DNA of 39,529 bases from Heyndrickxia acidiproducens DSM 23148. Lineage in GTDB: Bacteria > Bacillota > Bacilli > Bacillales > Bacillaceae_C. The stretch lies in contig NZ_KB894006.1 in the NCBI RefSeq assembly GCF_000374345.1, positions 1 to 39,529 of the forward strand, in the 5' to 3' direction. The position numbers and the translations under genes are program-made. Within the stretch, counting starts at the first letter, position 1, and every line of letters begins with the position of its first letter. The notes beneath the pieces were generated by a model that saw only the letters and a list, made by a program, of their open reading frames with translations, did no database searches and was not told where the DNA came from. This document shows positions 8,299 through 16,707 of this stretch, in pieces.

Positions 8299-8757
8299 AT
8301 GAAGAATAAATTATATCTTGCCTATGGCTCCAACCTTAATCTAAAGCAAATGGCCGACAGATGCCCCACAGCTAAGGTGGTAGGAGCAAGCCAAATCAAT
8401 GACCACCGCCTATTATTTAGAGGGGCACACGCGGGCGCTGTGGCGACAATCGAGCCTTTTGAGGGTGGCAACGTACCAGTTTTAGTTTGGGAGATTACAC
8501 CGACCGATGAAGCGGCACTTGACCGTTACGAGGGATGGCCGTTCCTTTATCGAAAGGAAACAATAAAAGTGAAGTTGGGAAGCAAAACCGTCAAGGCGAT
8601 GGTCTACATCATGAATGATGGTAGACCGCTTGGACAGCCAAGTTGTTATTATTACAGTACAATTTTAGAAGGCTATAAGAGTGCGGGCTTCGATGTGGAA
8701 ATCCTGCGCAAAGCGACAACCGATTCAATAGAATCGGAGGAGGTAGCCAATGAATGA
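8299..8757 (+). CDS. Gamma-glutamylcyclotransferase-like protein (AIG2/GGCT fold)
   Basis: A 152-residue GGCT-fold protein. The substrate loop YGSNLN is at residues 9-14 and the general acid/base is Glu78 in DRYEGWP. The family releases 5-oxoproline from gamma-glutamyl amines or amides. It lies 38 bp after the amidoligase with its own AAGGAGG site and overlaps the next small gene by 8 nt, so the three are cotranscribed. The likely role is to process or reverse the amidoligase product, an inference from adjacency. Whether the target is host, capsid or competitor material is not visible. Confidence 0.85.
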   Translation: MKNKLYLAYGSNLNLKQMADRCPTAKVVGASQINDHRLLFRGAHAGAVATIEPFEGGNVPVLVWEITPTDEAALDRYEGWPFLYRKETIKVKLGSKTVKAMVYIMNDGRPLGQPSCYYYSTILEGYKSAGFDVEILRKATTDSIESEEVANE

Positions 8758-8938
8758 GATAATTAAGCAACAAATCCTTTCCATCCGAGAAAGTGGAGTC
8801 ACAAATATGTTTGATGTGGACCGAGTACAGTATGAGGCAAATGAACGAGGGTTTTATGAATTGGTAGTCTATTTAATAGACCATAAAGCAGAATATGCCC
8901 ATTTCATACTGACGGGTGAAGTGGATAAAAAGAAATAA
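8750..8938 (+). CDS. Small phage protein (DUF5049-like)
   Basis: A 62-residue acidic-to-neutral protein without cysteines or membrane segments. It begins inside the end of the GGCT gene behind a strong GGAGGAGG site, which supports real translation. It resembles the short proteins filed under DUF5049 in Firmicutes phages, usually found near the packaging genes; I recall this family from memory and cannot check it. Function unknown. A small terminase and often an HNH gene would be expected after it, but the large terminase follows directly. Confidence 0.65.
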   Translation: MNEIIKQQILSIRESGVTNMFDVDRVQYEANERGFYELVVYLIDHKAEYAHFILTGEVDKKK

Positions 8939-8957
8939 CTAAATCTAAATAGGATAG

Positions 8958-8995
8958 AGAAAAGGGCTTCATCTATAGGATTGAGGCTCTTTTCT
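8958..8995 (+). terminator. Hairpin before the terminase gene
   Basis: AGAAAAGGGC pairs with GCTCTTTTCT with one G-T pair. The T run is inside the stem, so it may be a weak terminator or a processing site between the amidoligase group and the structural genes. Confidence 0.4.
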
Positions 8996-9026
8996 TATGT
9001 CCTTTTCCATAAAAGGGGCGGTGTTT

Positions 9027-10631
9027 ATGCGGAAACTGAAGAAATATAAGCCGACCGCCTTTATAGCTGAAGGGTCATATTACGATAAGGACGCTGCTGA
9101 TTACGCTGTGGCTTTTATCGAAGCACTCTCCCATACGAAAGGTTCATGGGCAGGCAAGCCTTTTGAACTTATCGACTGGCAGGAACAAATTGTCCGTGAT
9201 TTATTCGGTATCTTAAAACCTAATGGATACCGGCAGTTTAACACGGCTTATATAGAAATACCTAAAAAGATGGGAAAAAGCGAGCTTGCAGCAGCAATCG
9301 CACTTCTCCTCACTTGTGGAGATGGTGAAGAACGAGCAGAGGTATACGGTTGTGCCGCAGATCGCCAGCAGGCATCAATTGTATTTGAAGTAGCAGCCGA
9401 TATGGTGCGGATGTGTCCAGCGCTGAATAAACGAGTGAAGTTGCTGGCTTCAACTAAACGACTGGTGTACCTGCCGACCAACAGCTTTTATCAGGTATTG
9501 TCGGCTGAAGCCTATTCAAAACACGGCTTCAATATACATGGTGTTGTTTTTGATGAACTTCATACTCAGCCAAATAGGAAACTATTTGATGTTATGACAA
9601 AAGGGTCTGGTGATGCGAGAACCCAACCGCTATATTTTCTTATCACCACTGCAGGGACGGATACCCAGAGTATCTGCTATGAAACACACCAAAAAGCGGT
9701 TGATATTATTGAGGGAAGAAAATACGATCCTACTTTTTATCCCGTAATCTACGGTGCCAAAGAAGAGGATGATTGGACTGATCCCAAAGTATGGAAGAAA
9801 GCAAATCCAAGCCTAGGAATTACAGTAAGTATCGATAAAGTTAGAGCAGCTTGTGAAAGCGCAAAACAGAACCCTGCTGAGGAAAATAGCTTTCGACAGC
9901 TGCGTCTGAACCAGTGGGTTAAGCAATCTGTCCGTTGGATGCCAATGGCAAAGTGGGATGCCTGTGCGTTTCCAGTAAAACCAGAGAGCCTTGAAGGTAG
10001 AGTATACTATGGAGGACTTGATTTATCCTCTACCACTGACATTACAGCCTTCGTGCTGGTGTTCCCACCGGAAGATGAAACTGATAAATATACCGTTCTC
10101 CCGTATTTTTGGATGCCGGAGGATAATATTGACCTCCGAGTGCGACGAGACCACGTGCAATACGACCTTTGGGAGAAGCAAGGCTATATTTTAACCACCG
10201 AGGGAAATGTAGTCCATTATGGATACATTGAAAAATTCATTGAAGAACTGGGGGAAAAGTACAACATTCGAGAGATTGCTTTTGACCGCTGGGGCGCTGT
10301 TCAGATGGTGCAAAATCTTGAAGGGTTAGGCTTTACTGTAGTTCCTTTCGGTCAAGGTTTTAAAGATATGTCACCACCTACAAAGGAACTTATGAAATTG
10401 ACATTAGAAGAAAGAATAGCACACGGCGGGCATCCAGTACTACGGTGGATGATGGATAACATCTATATAAAAACAGATCCGGCTGAAAATATAAAACCGG
10501 ACAAGGAAAAAAGTACAGAAAAAATAGATGGAGCAGTGGCAACTATTATGGCACTCGACCGCGCCATCCGCTGTGGACCAGGTAATAGTGGAGACTCGGT
10601 GTATGACGAGAGAGGTTTAATAATTCTATAA
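9027..10631 (+). CDS. terL: Phage terminase large subunit
   Basis: The DNA-packaging motor and nuclease, 534 residues, of the Terminase_1 family. The ATPase has Walker A around residues 79-85 (PKKMGKS) and Walker B at Asp176-Glu177 (VVFDELH). The RNase H-like nuclease has GGLDLSSTTD and a late acidic site IDGAVATIMALDR. I chose ATG 9027, 8 nt after AAGGGG, over ATG 8997, which lies in the preceding hairpin. It would thread DNA into the prohead through the portal encoded next. No small terminase gene is found upstream in this window, which is unusual and would probably prevent packaging unless it is supplied elsewhere. Confidence 0.93.
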   Translation: MRKLKKYKPTAFIAEGSYYDKDAADYAVAFIEALSHTKGSWAGKPFELIDWQEQIVRDLFGILKPNGYRQFNTAYIEIPKKMGKSELAAAIALLLTCGDGEERAEVYGCAADRQQASIVFEVAADMVRMCPALNKRVKLLASTKRLVYLPTNSFYQVLSAEAYSKHGFNIHGVVFDELHTQPNRKLFDVMTKGSGDARTQPLYFLITTAGTDTQSICYETHQKAVDIIEGRKYDPTFYPVIYGAKEEDDWTDPKVWKKANPSLGITVSIDKVRAACESAKQNPAEENSFRQLRLNQWVKQSVRWMPMAKWDACAFPVKPESLEGRVYYGGLDLSSTTDITAFVLVFPPEDETDKYTVLPYFWMPEDNIDLRVRRDHVQYDLWEKQGYILTTEGNVVHYGYIEKFIEELGEKYNIREIAFDRWGAVQMVQNLEGLGFTVVPFGQGFKDMSPPTKELMKLTLEERIAHGGHPVLRWMMDNIYIKTDPAENIKPDKEKSTEKIDGAVATIMALDRAIRCGPGNSGDSVYDERGLIIL

Positions 10632-10681
10632 ATTTCAATGATTGTTTGTGGTGTAATTCTTTCAATTTGGAGGTGAGGCCT

Positions 10682-11926
10682 ATGAATTTATTAAAAGGAC
10701 TGTTTCGTTCAAGGGACAAACCGCAAAACCGTGTGGGTAGCGCATTTTCCTTCCTGTTTGGCGGTACATCATCTGGCAAAACAGTAAATGAGCGTACTGC
10801 AATGCAAGCAACAGCGGTGTATGCCTGCGTAAGAATACTAGCTGAAGCGATTGCTGGACTGCCACTACATGTATATAGATATCGTTCTGATGGAGGTAAA
10901 GAAAAGATTCCTTTCCACCCTTTGTATTACCTTCTTCATGATGAACCAAATCCAGAGATGACTTCATTTGTGTTTCGAGAAACACTGATGAGTCATCTTT
11001 TACTTTGGGGCAATGCTTATGCACAGATAGTTCGAAATGGTCGTGGCCAGGCAATTGCGCTTTATCCCCTACTTCCTAACAAGATGGAAGTAAGTCGAGC
11101 ATCAAATGGTGAACTGGTTTATACCTACTACCGGGATACAGACGAAAGTGGCCTGAATCCAAAAGGAGGCTATGTCACACTTCGCAAAGATGATGTACTT
11201 CACATACCAGGCTTAGGCTTTGATGGACTCATTGGCTATAGCCCCATTGCTATGGCAAAAAATGCAATCGGTATGTCACTTGCTACTGAAGAGTACGGTG
11301 CGGCATTCTTTGCTAATGGAGCCAATCCCGGCGGTGTGCTGGAGCACCCGGGAGTAATTAAAGACATACAGAGAGTGAAGGATAGCTGGAATAGTGCTTA
11401 CCAAGGCACAGCTAAGGCACATAAAATCGCTGTATTGGAAGAGGGCATGAAGTTTCAAGCCATCGGTATACCTCCAGAACAGGCTCAGTTTTTAGAAACA
11501 CGGAAATTTCAAATCAATGAGATTGCGAGGATTTTCCGTGTGCCTCCTCATATGGTGGGAGATCTTGAGAAATCTAGCTTCTCCAATATCGAGCAGCAGT
11601 CGTTGGAGTTTGTAAAATACACTCTCGATCCGTGGGTGGTGAGATGGGAGCAAAGTCTCCAGCAATCGCTTATTTTGCCTTCTGAGAAAACATCAGTATT
11701 CATCAAGTTCAACTTAGATGGTCTGCTTCGCGGCGATTATCAAAGCCGAATGAATGGCTATGCTATTGGGCGGCAAAATGGCTGGATGTCAGCTAATGAT
11801 ATCCGTGAATTGGAGGACATGAACCGTATCCCAGCTGAGGAAGGTGGCGATTTATATCTGGTTAACGGAAATATGACGAAACTGGCTGACGCAGGAGCGT
11901 TTGCCAAAACCGAAGGAGGTCAGTAA
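10682..11926 (+). CDS. HK97-type phage portal protein
   Basis: A 414-residue portal protein that forms the dodecameric channel at one capsid vertex. Typical family stretches are TAVYACVRILAEAIAGLPLHVY, MTSFVFRETLMSHLLLWGNAY and RVPPHMVGDLEKSSFSNIEQQ. I chose ATG 10682, 7 nt after GGAGG, over an upstream ATG at 10646 that lacks a site. Its stop is directly followed by the protease start at 11927, as usual in the portal-protease-capsid operon of HK97-like phages. Confidence 0.93.
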   Translation: MNLLKGLFRSRDKPQNRVGSAFSFLFGGTSSGKTVNERTAMQATAVYACVRILAEAIAGLPLHVYRYRSDGGKEKIPFHPLYYLLHDEPNPEMTSFVFRETLMSHLLLWGNAYAQIVRNGRGQAIALYPLLPNKMEVSRASNGELVYTYYRDTDESGLNPKGGYVTLRKDDVLHIPGLGFDGLIGYSPIAMAKNAIGMSLATEEYGAAFFANGANPGGVLEHPGVIKDIQRVKDSWNSAYQGTAKAHKIAVLEEGMKFQAIGIPPEQAQFLETRKFQINEIARIFRVPPHMVGDLEKSSFSNIEQQSLEFVKYTLDPWVVRWEQSLQQSLILPSEKTSVFIKFNLDGLLRGDYQSRMNGYAIGRQNGWMSANDIRELEDMNRIPAEEGGDLYLVNGNMTKLADAGAFAKTEGGQ

Positions 11927-12616
11927 ATGAAGAAGTTCTGGAATTGGGTGCGAGATTCTGATGAAGGGCGCACTCTCTATTTAAATGGAGTGATATCCGA
12001 AGAAACGTGGTGGGGTGATGAGGTCACACCTAAGATGTTCAAAGATGAACTGCTAGCTGGCACAGGTGATATTACAGTGTGGATTAACTCTCCTGGCGGG
12101 GATGTGTTTGCAGCAGCTCAGATTTACAACATGCTTATGGACTATACCGGAAAGGTCACTGTAAAAATTGACGGGCTTGCGGCAAGTGCAGCTTCCGTTA
12201 TTGCAATGGCGGGTGGAGATGTATATATGTCGCCGGTATCCATGATCATGATTCATAACCCTTCGACCATTGCCATCGGTGACAGCGAGGAAATGCTGCG
12301 AGCAAAGGCTCTATTAGATGAAGTTAAGGAAAGTATTATTAATGCCTATGAGTTAAAGACTGGTCTTTCCCGAACAAAGCTTTCTCATCTGATGGATGCA
12401 GAGTCATGGATGAATGCAAATAAAGCCATAGAACTTGGTTTTGCAGATAAGATCATGTTTATGGAAAGTGAAACACCGGATTTGACGGATAGCCTTATCT
12501 TTAGCAGGATGGCGGTTACTAACTCACTTATTAGCAAACTACCCAAAAAACAAAAACAAAAGACAGGTACACCTATAGAGTCGCTGGATAAGCGGCTTTC
12601 TTTAATTTCTCACTAA
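11927..12616 (+). CDS. Head maturation protease, ClpP-related
   Basis: A 229-residue prohead protease of the ClpP-like serine protease clan that cleaves the scaffold (delta) part of the capsid protein. INSPGGDVF forms the oxyanion region; the nucleophile is Ser87 in GLAASAAS and the general base His110 in MIHNPST. The start abuts the portal stop with no gap, so translation is probably coupled. Compared with cellular ClpP it has the extra C-terminal tail common in phage versions. Confidence 0.92.
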   Translation: MKKFWNWVRDSDEGRTLYLNGVISEETWWGDEVTPKMFKDELLAGTGDITVWINSPGGDVFAAAQIYNMLMDYTGKVTVKIDGLAASAASVIAMAGGDVYMSPVSMIMIHNPSTIAIGDSEEMLRAKALLDEVKESIINAYELKTGLSRTKLSHLMDAESWMNANKAIELGFADKIMFMESETPDLTDSLIFSRMAVTNSLISKLPKKQKQKTGTPIESLDKRLSLISH

Positions 12617-12635
12617 TTTAAAGGAGGAAATAACA

Positions 12636-13829
12636 ATGAGTAAAATTCTTGAATTGCGCGAGAAACGCGCTAAGGTTTGGGATGCGGCGAAGGCATTCCT
12701 TGATTCAAAACGTGGCGGTGATGGACTGTTATCCGCCGAGGACACGACAACCTATGAAAAAATGGAAGCCGATGTGGTGGCTCTTGGTAAGGAAATTGAA
12801 CGTTTGGAACGCCAAGCATCTATCGACTTGGAACTGTCGAAAGCAACCAGTAACCCAATTACCAATGAACCTACTAGAACTGGAGAGGAAAAGACCGGTC
12901 GTGCAAGTGCTGAATACAAAAGAGCTTTCTGGAATGCAATGCGTGACAATGTTAGCTATGAAGTAAGAAACGCTCTAAAAATTGGCACTGATTCTGAAGG
13001 CGGATTCCTTGTGCCAGATGAGTTTGAACGTACGCTAGTAGAAGCTCTAGAGGAAGAAAATATTTTCCGTAGATTGGCTAATGTAATCACGACATCTTCT
13101 GGTGACCGTAAGATTCCTGTTGTTGCAAGCAAAGGTACAGCAAGCTGGATAGATGAAGAAGGAGCTATCCCAGAAAGTGATGACAGCTTCGGTCAAGTAT
13201 CCATCGGGGCCTATAAACTAGCGACAATGATTAAAGTCTCTGAGGAGCTACTAAACGATTCCGTGTTTAATCTCGAAAGCTACATCACAAGAGAATTTGC
13301 CCGTCGCATTGGGAACAAGGAGGAGGAAGCCTTCTTTGTAGGTGACGGTACAGGTAAGCCAACAGGGATTTTAAATGCCACAGGCGGCGGTCAAGTTGGT
13401 GTTACTGCGGCAAGTGCCACTGCCATCACTTTGGATGAGGTTTTAGATTTATTCTACAGTTTGAAAGCACCTTATCGTAATAAGGCCGTATTCGTAATGA
13501 ACGATGCCACTATAAAGGCTATTCGTAAATTGAAAGACGGTAATGGGCAATACCTATGGCAACCTTCCATCCAAGCGGGAACACCTGATACGATTCTTAA
13601 CCGCCCGCTGTATACCTCATCATATGTACCTACTGCTGAAGCAGGTGCAAAAACTGTGGTATTCGGTGATTTTAGTTATTACTGGGTGGCAGACCGTCAA
13701 GGACGCGTATTCAAACGATTAAATGAACTCTTTGCTGTCACAGGTCAAGTAGGGTTTATTGCTACACAGCGTGTTGATGGAAAGCTTATCTTGCCGGAGG
13801 CCGTTAAGGTACTCCAACAGAAGGCGTAA
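12636..13829 (+). CDS. HK97-family major capsid protein
   Basis: The 397-residue shell protein. Residues 1 to about 105 are a charged, predicted coiled-coil scaffold (delta) domain that the protease would remove. The HK97 fold starts near LKIGTDSEGGFLVPDEF and includes the family stretch EEAFFVGDGTGKPTGIL. A strong AAAGGAGG site precedes ATG. It is followed at 12 bp by the head fibre gene. Confidence 0.94.
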   Translation: MSKILELREKRAKVWDAAKAFLDSKRGGDGLLSAEDTTTYEKMEADVVALGKEIERLERQASIDLELSKATSNPITNEPTRTGEEKTGRASAEYKRAFWNAMRDNVSYEVRNALKIGTDSEGGFLVPDEFERTLVEALEEENIFRRLANVITTSSGDRKIPVVASKGTASWIDEEGAIPESDDSFGQVSIGAYKLATMIKVSEELLNDSVFNLESYITREFARRIGNKEEEAFFVGDGTGKPTGILNATGGGQVGVTAASATAITLDEVLDLFYSLKAPYRNKAVFVMNDATIKAIRKLKDGNGQYLWQPSIQAGTPDTILNRPLYTSSYVPTAEAGAKTVVFGDFSYYWVADRQGRVFKRLNELFAVTGQVGFIATQRVDGKLILPEAVKVLQQKA

Positions 13830-13841
13830 CGGAGGTGCTTT

Positions 13842-14054
13842 ATGAGTTATAACACGAAGAACTATACCGAACAAGGCGGAGGAAAAACTGTAATTGGCGG
13901 TGTTTTAGAAATTAAAGAGGGAGCCTCGGTTACGGGGCTTCCTGTTGCAGGAAACCAAGCAGACAGCACAGCCACCGATGTTGCTGGTTTAGTTACGGAC
14001 TTTAATGCTCTGCTTGCTAAACTAAAAGCAGTGGGGCTTATGGAGACTGACTAA
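13842..14054 (+). CDS. Head fibre-like protein
   Basis: A 70-residue protein with a glycine-rich start (GGGKTVIGGVLEIKEG) and an alpha-helical end (ATDVAGLVTDFNALLAKLKA). This combination is familiar from small proteins annotated as head fibre in Firmicutes phages, related to phi29 gp8.5. It probably decorates the capsid surface. It sits between the capsid and head-tail connector genes with its own GGAGGTG site. Assignment is by pattern and position, so moderately sure. Confidence 0.7.
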   Translation: MSYNTKNYTEQGGGKTVIGGVLEIKEGASVTGLPVAGNQADSTATDVAGLVTDFNALLAKLKAVGLMETD

Positions 14055-14080
14055 GGTGGAACGTAAAGGAGGTTGGTGGT

Positions 14081-14401
14081 ATGGCAGTGGCAGATAATCT
14101 TTTGCCTAAAGTTAAAGCGAACTTAATTTTAACGCATGATCAGGATGATGCCCTCCTTATCGGATTTATCACTGCTGCAGTCTCATATGCACAGAGCTAT
14201 CAGCACGTTCCTGAAGACTATTATGAAACCCATGCCATGCCTCCAACAACAGAACAAGCAGTGATTATGTTGTCGAGCCATTTCTATGAAAGCAGGGATG
14301 GCTCGACAGCAGGTTTCTTTGCTGACAGTGTACAGGCGGGGCAACAAGTATGGAACACAGTGAACCTGCTTTTACGGCTTGACCGAGAGTGGGGTGTTTA
14401 G
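14081..14401 (+). CDS. Head-tail connector protein (gp6-like)
   Basis: A 106-residue mostly helical protein of the HK97 gp6/SPP1 gp15 connector type. It binds under the portal and extends the neck. LLPKVKANLILTHDQDDALL followed by AAVSYAQSY and a conserved central MLSSHFYESRDG are typical. AAAGGAGG precedes the start. The next gene begins 1 nt after its stop. Confidence 0.85.
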   Translation: MAVADNLLPKVKANLILTHDQDDALLIGFITAAVSYAQSYQHVPEDYYETHAMPPTTEQAVIMLSSHFYESRDGSTAGFFADSVQAGQQVWNTVNLLLRLDREWGV

Positions 14402-14402
14402 C

Positions 14403-14738
14403 ATGAGTTTTGGAAAGATGAACACATTCATAGATATCATCAGTACGGTACCAATAAAGGATGAGGAAGGCTTCGCCAAAAAAGGTGACAATATACTCGT
14501 TAGTGTACTTGCTTACAAGGAAGATCGGCATGGCAGTGAGCGATGGACGAATATGGCATCATTTTCATCTGCAACTTCCCTATTCAGGTTTAGAAAAATC
14601 TTCGGACTTAAGGTGACCAATGAAATGGTTATCGTCTGCGATGATGGCAGATATCAAATTTTAAGTGTTGAGGATGTAAGAAATCGAGGTATGTATGTCG
14701 AGGTTTTAGCCGAAAAGCTAGAACCAACTGTGAGGTGA
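14403..14738 (+). CDS. Head closure / head-tail adaptor protein
   Basis: A 111-residue beta-rich protein of the SPP1 gp16 type that closes the channel after packaging and receives the tail. The ending YQILSVEDVRNRGMYVEVLAEK is typical of the family. I use ATG 14403; an in-frame start at 14379 would overlap the connector gene by 23 nt without a better site. The following gene overlaps its stop region. Confidence 0.82.
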   Translation: MSFGKMNTFIDIISTVPIKDEEGFAKKGDNILVSVLAYKEDRHGSERWTNMASFSSATSLFRFRKIFGLKVTNEMVIVCDDGRYQILSVEDVRNRGMYVEVLAEKLEPTVR

Positions 14739-14743
14739 TGGAT

Positions 14744-15175
14744 ATGGCAAAAGCGAATATAAAGATGCCAGAAGAATTCCTTTTAAAGGTATCCCGATTA
14801 GCTGACCAAACCGATGTGATTCTTCCTAAGATTTTAGAAGTTGGCGGTGAAGTGGTGCTAGATAAAGTCAAGGGAAATCTAAGTAAGGTGGTTGGCAAGG
14901 ACACGAAATATCCATCCAAAAGTACTGGAGAATTGCTATCTTCACTGGGCCTTTCTGGTGCAAAGCAGGATAGAAACGGTAACTTCAATGTAAAAGTCGG
15001 CTTTGCAGAGCCACGTTCTGATGGTGAGAGCAATGCTAAACTTGCCAGCATCATTGAATATGGGAAGCATGGTCAGCCTGCAAAACCCTTCCTAAAGCCT
15101 GCGAGGAATGCATCTAGGAAACCCTGCATCAACGCAATGGTTGCCAAGCTGGAGGAGGAGATCGACAAAATATGA
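14744..15175 (+). CDS. HK97 gp10-like neck/tail protein
   Basis: A 143-residue protein of the HK97 gp10 family involved in joining head and tail. Helical N-terminus, then the conserved region ending ASIIEYGKHGQPAKPFLKPA, the family signature (E-Y-G, P-x-P-F-L-x-P-A). GTG 14735, ATG 14738 and ATG 14744 are all possible starts; GAGGTG at 14732-14737 favours 14744. Its stop overlaps the next start (ATGA at 15172). Confidence 0.82.
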   Translation: MAKANIKMPEEFLLKVSRLADQTDVILPKILEVGGEVVLDKVKGNLSKVVGKDTKYPSKSTGELLSSLGLSGAKQDRNGNFNVKVGFAEPRSDGESNAKLASIIEYGKHGQPAKPFLKPARNASRKPCINAMVAKLEEEIDKI

Positions 15176-15513
15176 ATATCTTAGAGGAACTTAATACACT
15201 TGTGACCGCCATACCGCTCCCCGTGGAAACCGGGGTTTTTTCAGGTTTGGCACCAGATGAGTATGTCGTGATTCTTCCTCTTTCGGATATTTTTGAAGTT
15301 CATGCGGATAATCGTCCAGGCTTTGATGTGCAGGAAGCGAGGATATCACTGTTTTCAAAAAATAATTACCTAGAGCGGAAACGGCAGCTCACAACTGCTT
15401 TAATAAATGCGGATTTTACTGTGACTGAACGAAGATATATCGGTCACGAGGATGATACTGGATATCACCATTATGCCATCGATGTGGCGAAAAACTATAG
15501 ATTGGAGGAATAA
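15172..15513 (+). CDS. Tail terminator/completion protein (by position)
   Basis: A 113-residue alpha/beta protein in the tail terminator slot, between the gp10-like gene and the tail tube gene. It overlaps the upstream stop by 4 nt (ATGA). I see no diagnostic motif; the call rests on gene order and size, which match the protein that caps the finished tail in siphoviruses. Confidence 0.65.
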   Translation: MNILEELNTLVTAIPLPVETGVFSGLAPDEYVVILPLSDIFEVHADNRPGFDVQEARISLFSKNNYLERKRQLTTALINADFTVTERRYIGHEDDTGYHHYAIDVAKNYRLEE

Positions 15514-15516
15514 CAC

Positions 15517-16107
15517 ATGGCAACTATCGGTCTTGATAGACTGTACTATTCAAAAATAACCGAGGACGCTAACGGTGAGGAAACTTATGCCCAACCTTCT
15601 GTACTTGCAAAAGCCATCACTGCTGAACTTTCGGTAGAACTAGTGGAAGCCATTCTGTACGCTGACGACGGTGCGGCGGAGGTTGTGAAAGACTTTAACA
15701 GTGGTACTCTCACCCTCGGTGTAGACGACATTGGTCCGACGGTCGCAGCGGATTTAACTGGCGCTTCTACTGATGACAACGGAGTACTAATCTCTGCTAG
15801 TGAAAACGTGGGTACACCCGTTGCAGTGGGGTTTCGTGCGCAAAGGGCTAATGGAACATACCGCTATTTTTGGCTGTATCGTGTTAAGTTTGGACTACCA
15901 GCTACCAACTTACAGACAAAGGCTGATTCCATTACCTTTTCTACACCCACCATTGAAGGAACCGTTATGCGCAGGAATAAGCTGGATGGATTGGGCAAGC
16001 ACCCATGGAAAGCGGAAGTTACAGAAGGTGATCCTGGTGTTTCATCGACCACCATAACAGGCTGGTTCACTGAGGTTTATGAACCTGTCTATACACCTGA
16101 ACCATAG
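15517..16107 (+). CDS. Major tail (tube) protein
   Basis: A 196-residue beta-rich protein of the phi13-type major tail family, starting MATIGLDRLYYSKITED and containing the family stretch RYFWLYRVKFGLP and FSTPTIEGTV. It polymerises into the tail tube around the tape measure. GGAGG precedes ATG at 9 nt. No C-terminal Ig-like extension, unlike several relatives. Confidence 0.88.
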   Translation: MATIGLDRLYYSKITEDANGEETYAQPSVLAKAITAELSVELVEAILYADDGAAEVVKDFNSGTLTLGVDDIGPTVAADLTGASTDDNGVLISASENVGTPVAVGFRAQRANGTYRYFWLYRVKFGLPATNLQTKADSITFSTPTIEGTVMRRNKLDGLGKHPWKAEVTEGDPGVSSTTITGWFTEVYEPVYTPEP

Positions 16108-16118
16108 GAGGAGAAATA

Positions 16119-16505
16119 ATGGATAATGATAGAAGTGCCACAATCAACATAGGTGACAAAGAGTATGAACTGGTTTTAACTACACGAGCTACAAAGGCCA
16201 TTGCCGGTCGTTACGGTGGTCTTGAAAACCTTGGAGAAAAACTGATGAAATCAGAAAACTTCGAGATGGCACTGGATGAGATTGTTTGGCTCATCACGCT
16301 GCTTGCAAACCAGTCCATTTTGATTCGAAACCTAAAGAATAAGAATGCACCAGAAGAATTACTGACAGAGGAAGAAGTAGAGCTTCTTACCTCACCGCTT
16401 GATTTATCGGCATATAAAACTGCAATTACCGAGGCGATGTTCAAAGGTACAAAGCGAAATGTAGAAAGTGAGGAGGAAACTCCAAAAAACGTGGAAGTCG
16501 GGTAA
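16119..16505 (+). CDS. Tail assembly chaperone, short form (gpG-like)
   Basis: A 128-residue cytoplasmic chaperone that coats the tape measure before tube assembly. It is helical, starts with a small beta domain (ATINIGDKEYELVLTTRATK), and ends with a highly charged tail. Near its end, at 16484-16490, the sequence A AAA AAC is exactly in frame as a -1 slippery heptamer. Ribosomes that slip there make the 191-residue fusion described separately. It lies between the tail tube and tape measure genes, the fixed position of the G/GT pair in siphoviruses. Confidence 0.87.
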   Translation: MDNDRSATINIGDKEYELVLTTRATKAIAGRYGGLENLGEKLMKSENFEMALDEIVWLITLLANQSILIRNLKNKNAPEELLTEEEVELLTSPLDLSAYKTAITEAMFKGTKRNVESEEETPKNVEVG

Positions 16506-16693
16506 CGGACGATGAGGTCTTTACCCGGCTTCTTTATTATGGAACAGTTCAGATGGGCATGGAGACAGAGGAATTCTGGCTTATGCCAATTGGGCTGTTT
16601 TTTGATTTATGGACTTGTCATAAACAATGGCATGGTATTGAAAAGCCAAAGAAAACACGGACCATTGACGATATTATCCCACCAGGTATTTAG
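16490..16693 (+). CDS. Frameshifted extension of the tail chaperone (gpT-like)
   Basis: This 67-codon frame is read after a -1 slip at A AAA AAC (16484-16490). It continues CGT GGA AGT CGG GTA ACG GAC and stops at TAG 16691. The peptide (VTDDEVFTRLLYYGTVQMG, then EEFWLMPIGLFFDLW, ending TIDDIIPPGI) is the usual T-domain type: short, tryptophan- and methionine-rich, with no start codon of its own. Fused to the first 124 residues it gives a 191-residue gpGT equivalent. It ends 14 bp before the tape measure start. Confidence 0.85.
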   Translation, partial: RGSRVTDDEVFTRLLYYGTVQMGMETEEFWLMPIGLFFDLWTCHKQWHGIEKPKKTRTIDDIIPPGI

Positions 16694-16707
16694 GAGGAGG
16701 TGAAGGC

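Noticed and set aside
16512..16703. 63-residue ORF after the tail chaperone
   Set aside because: It is in a different frame from the T-domain sequence. The real coding frame is the -1 frame reached from 16490.
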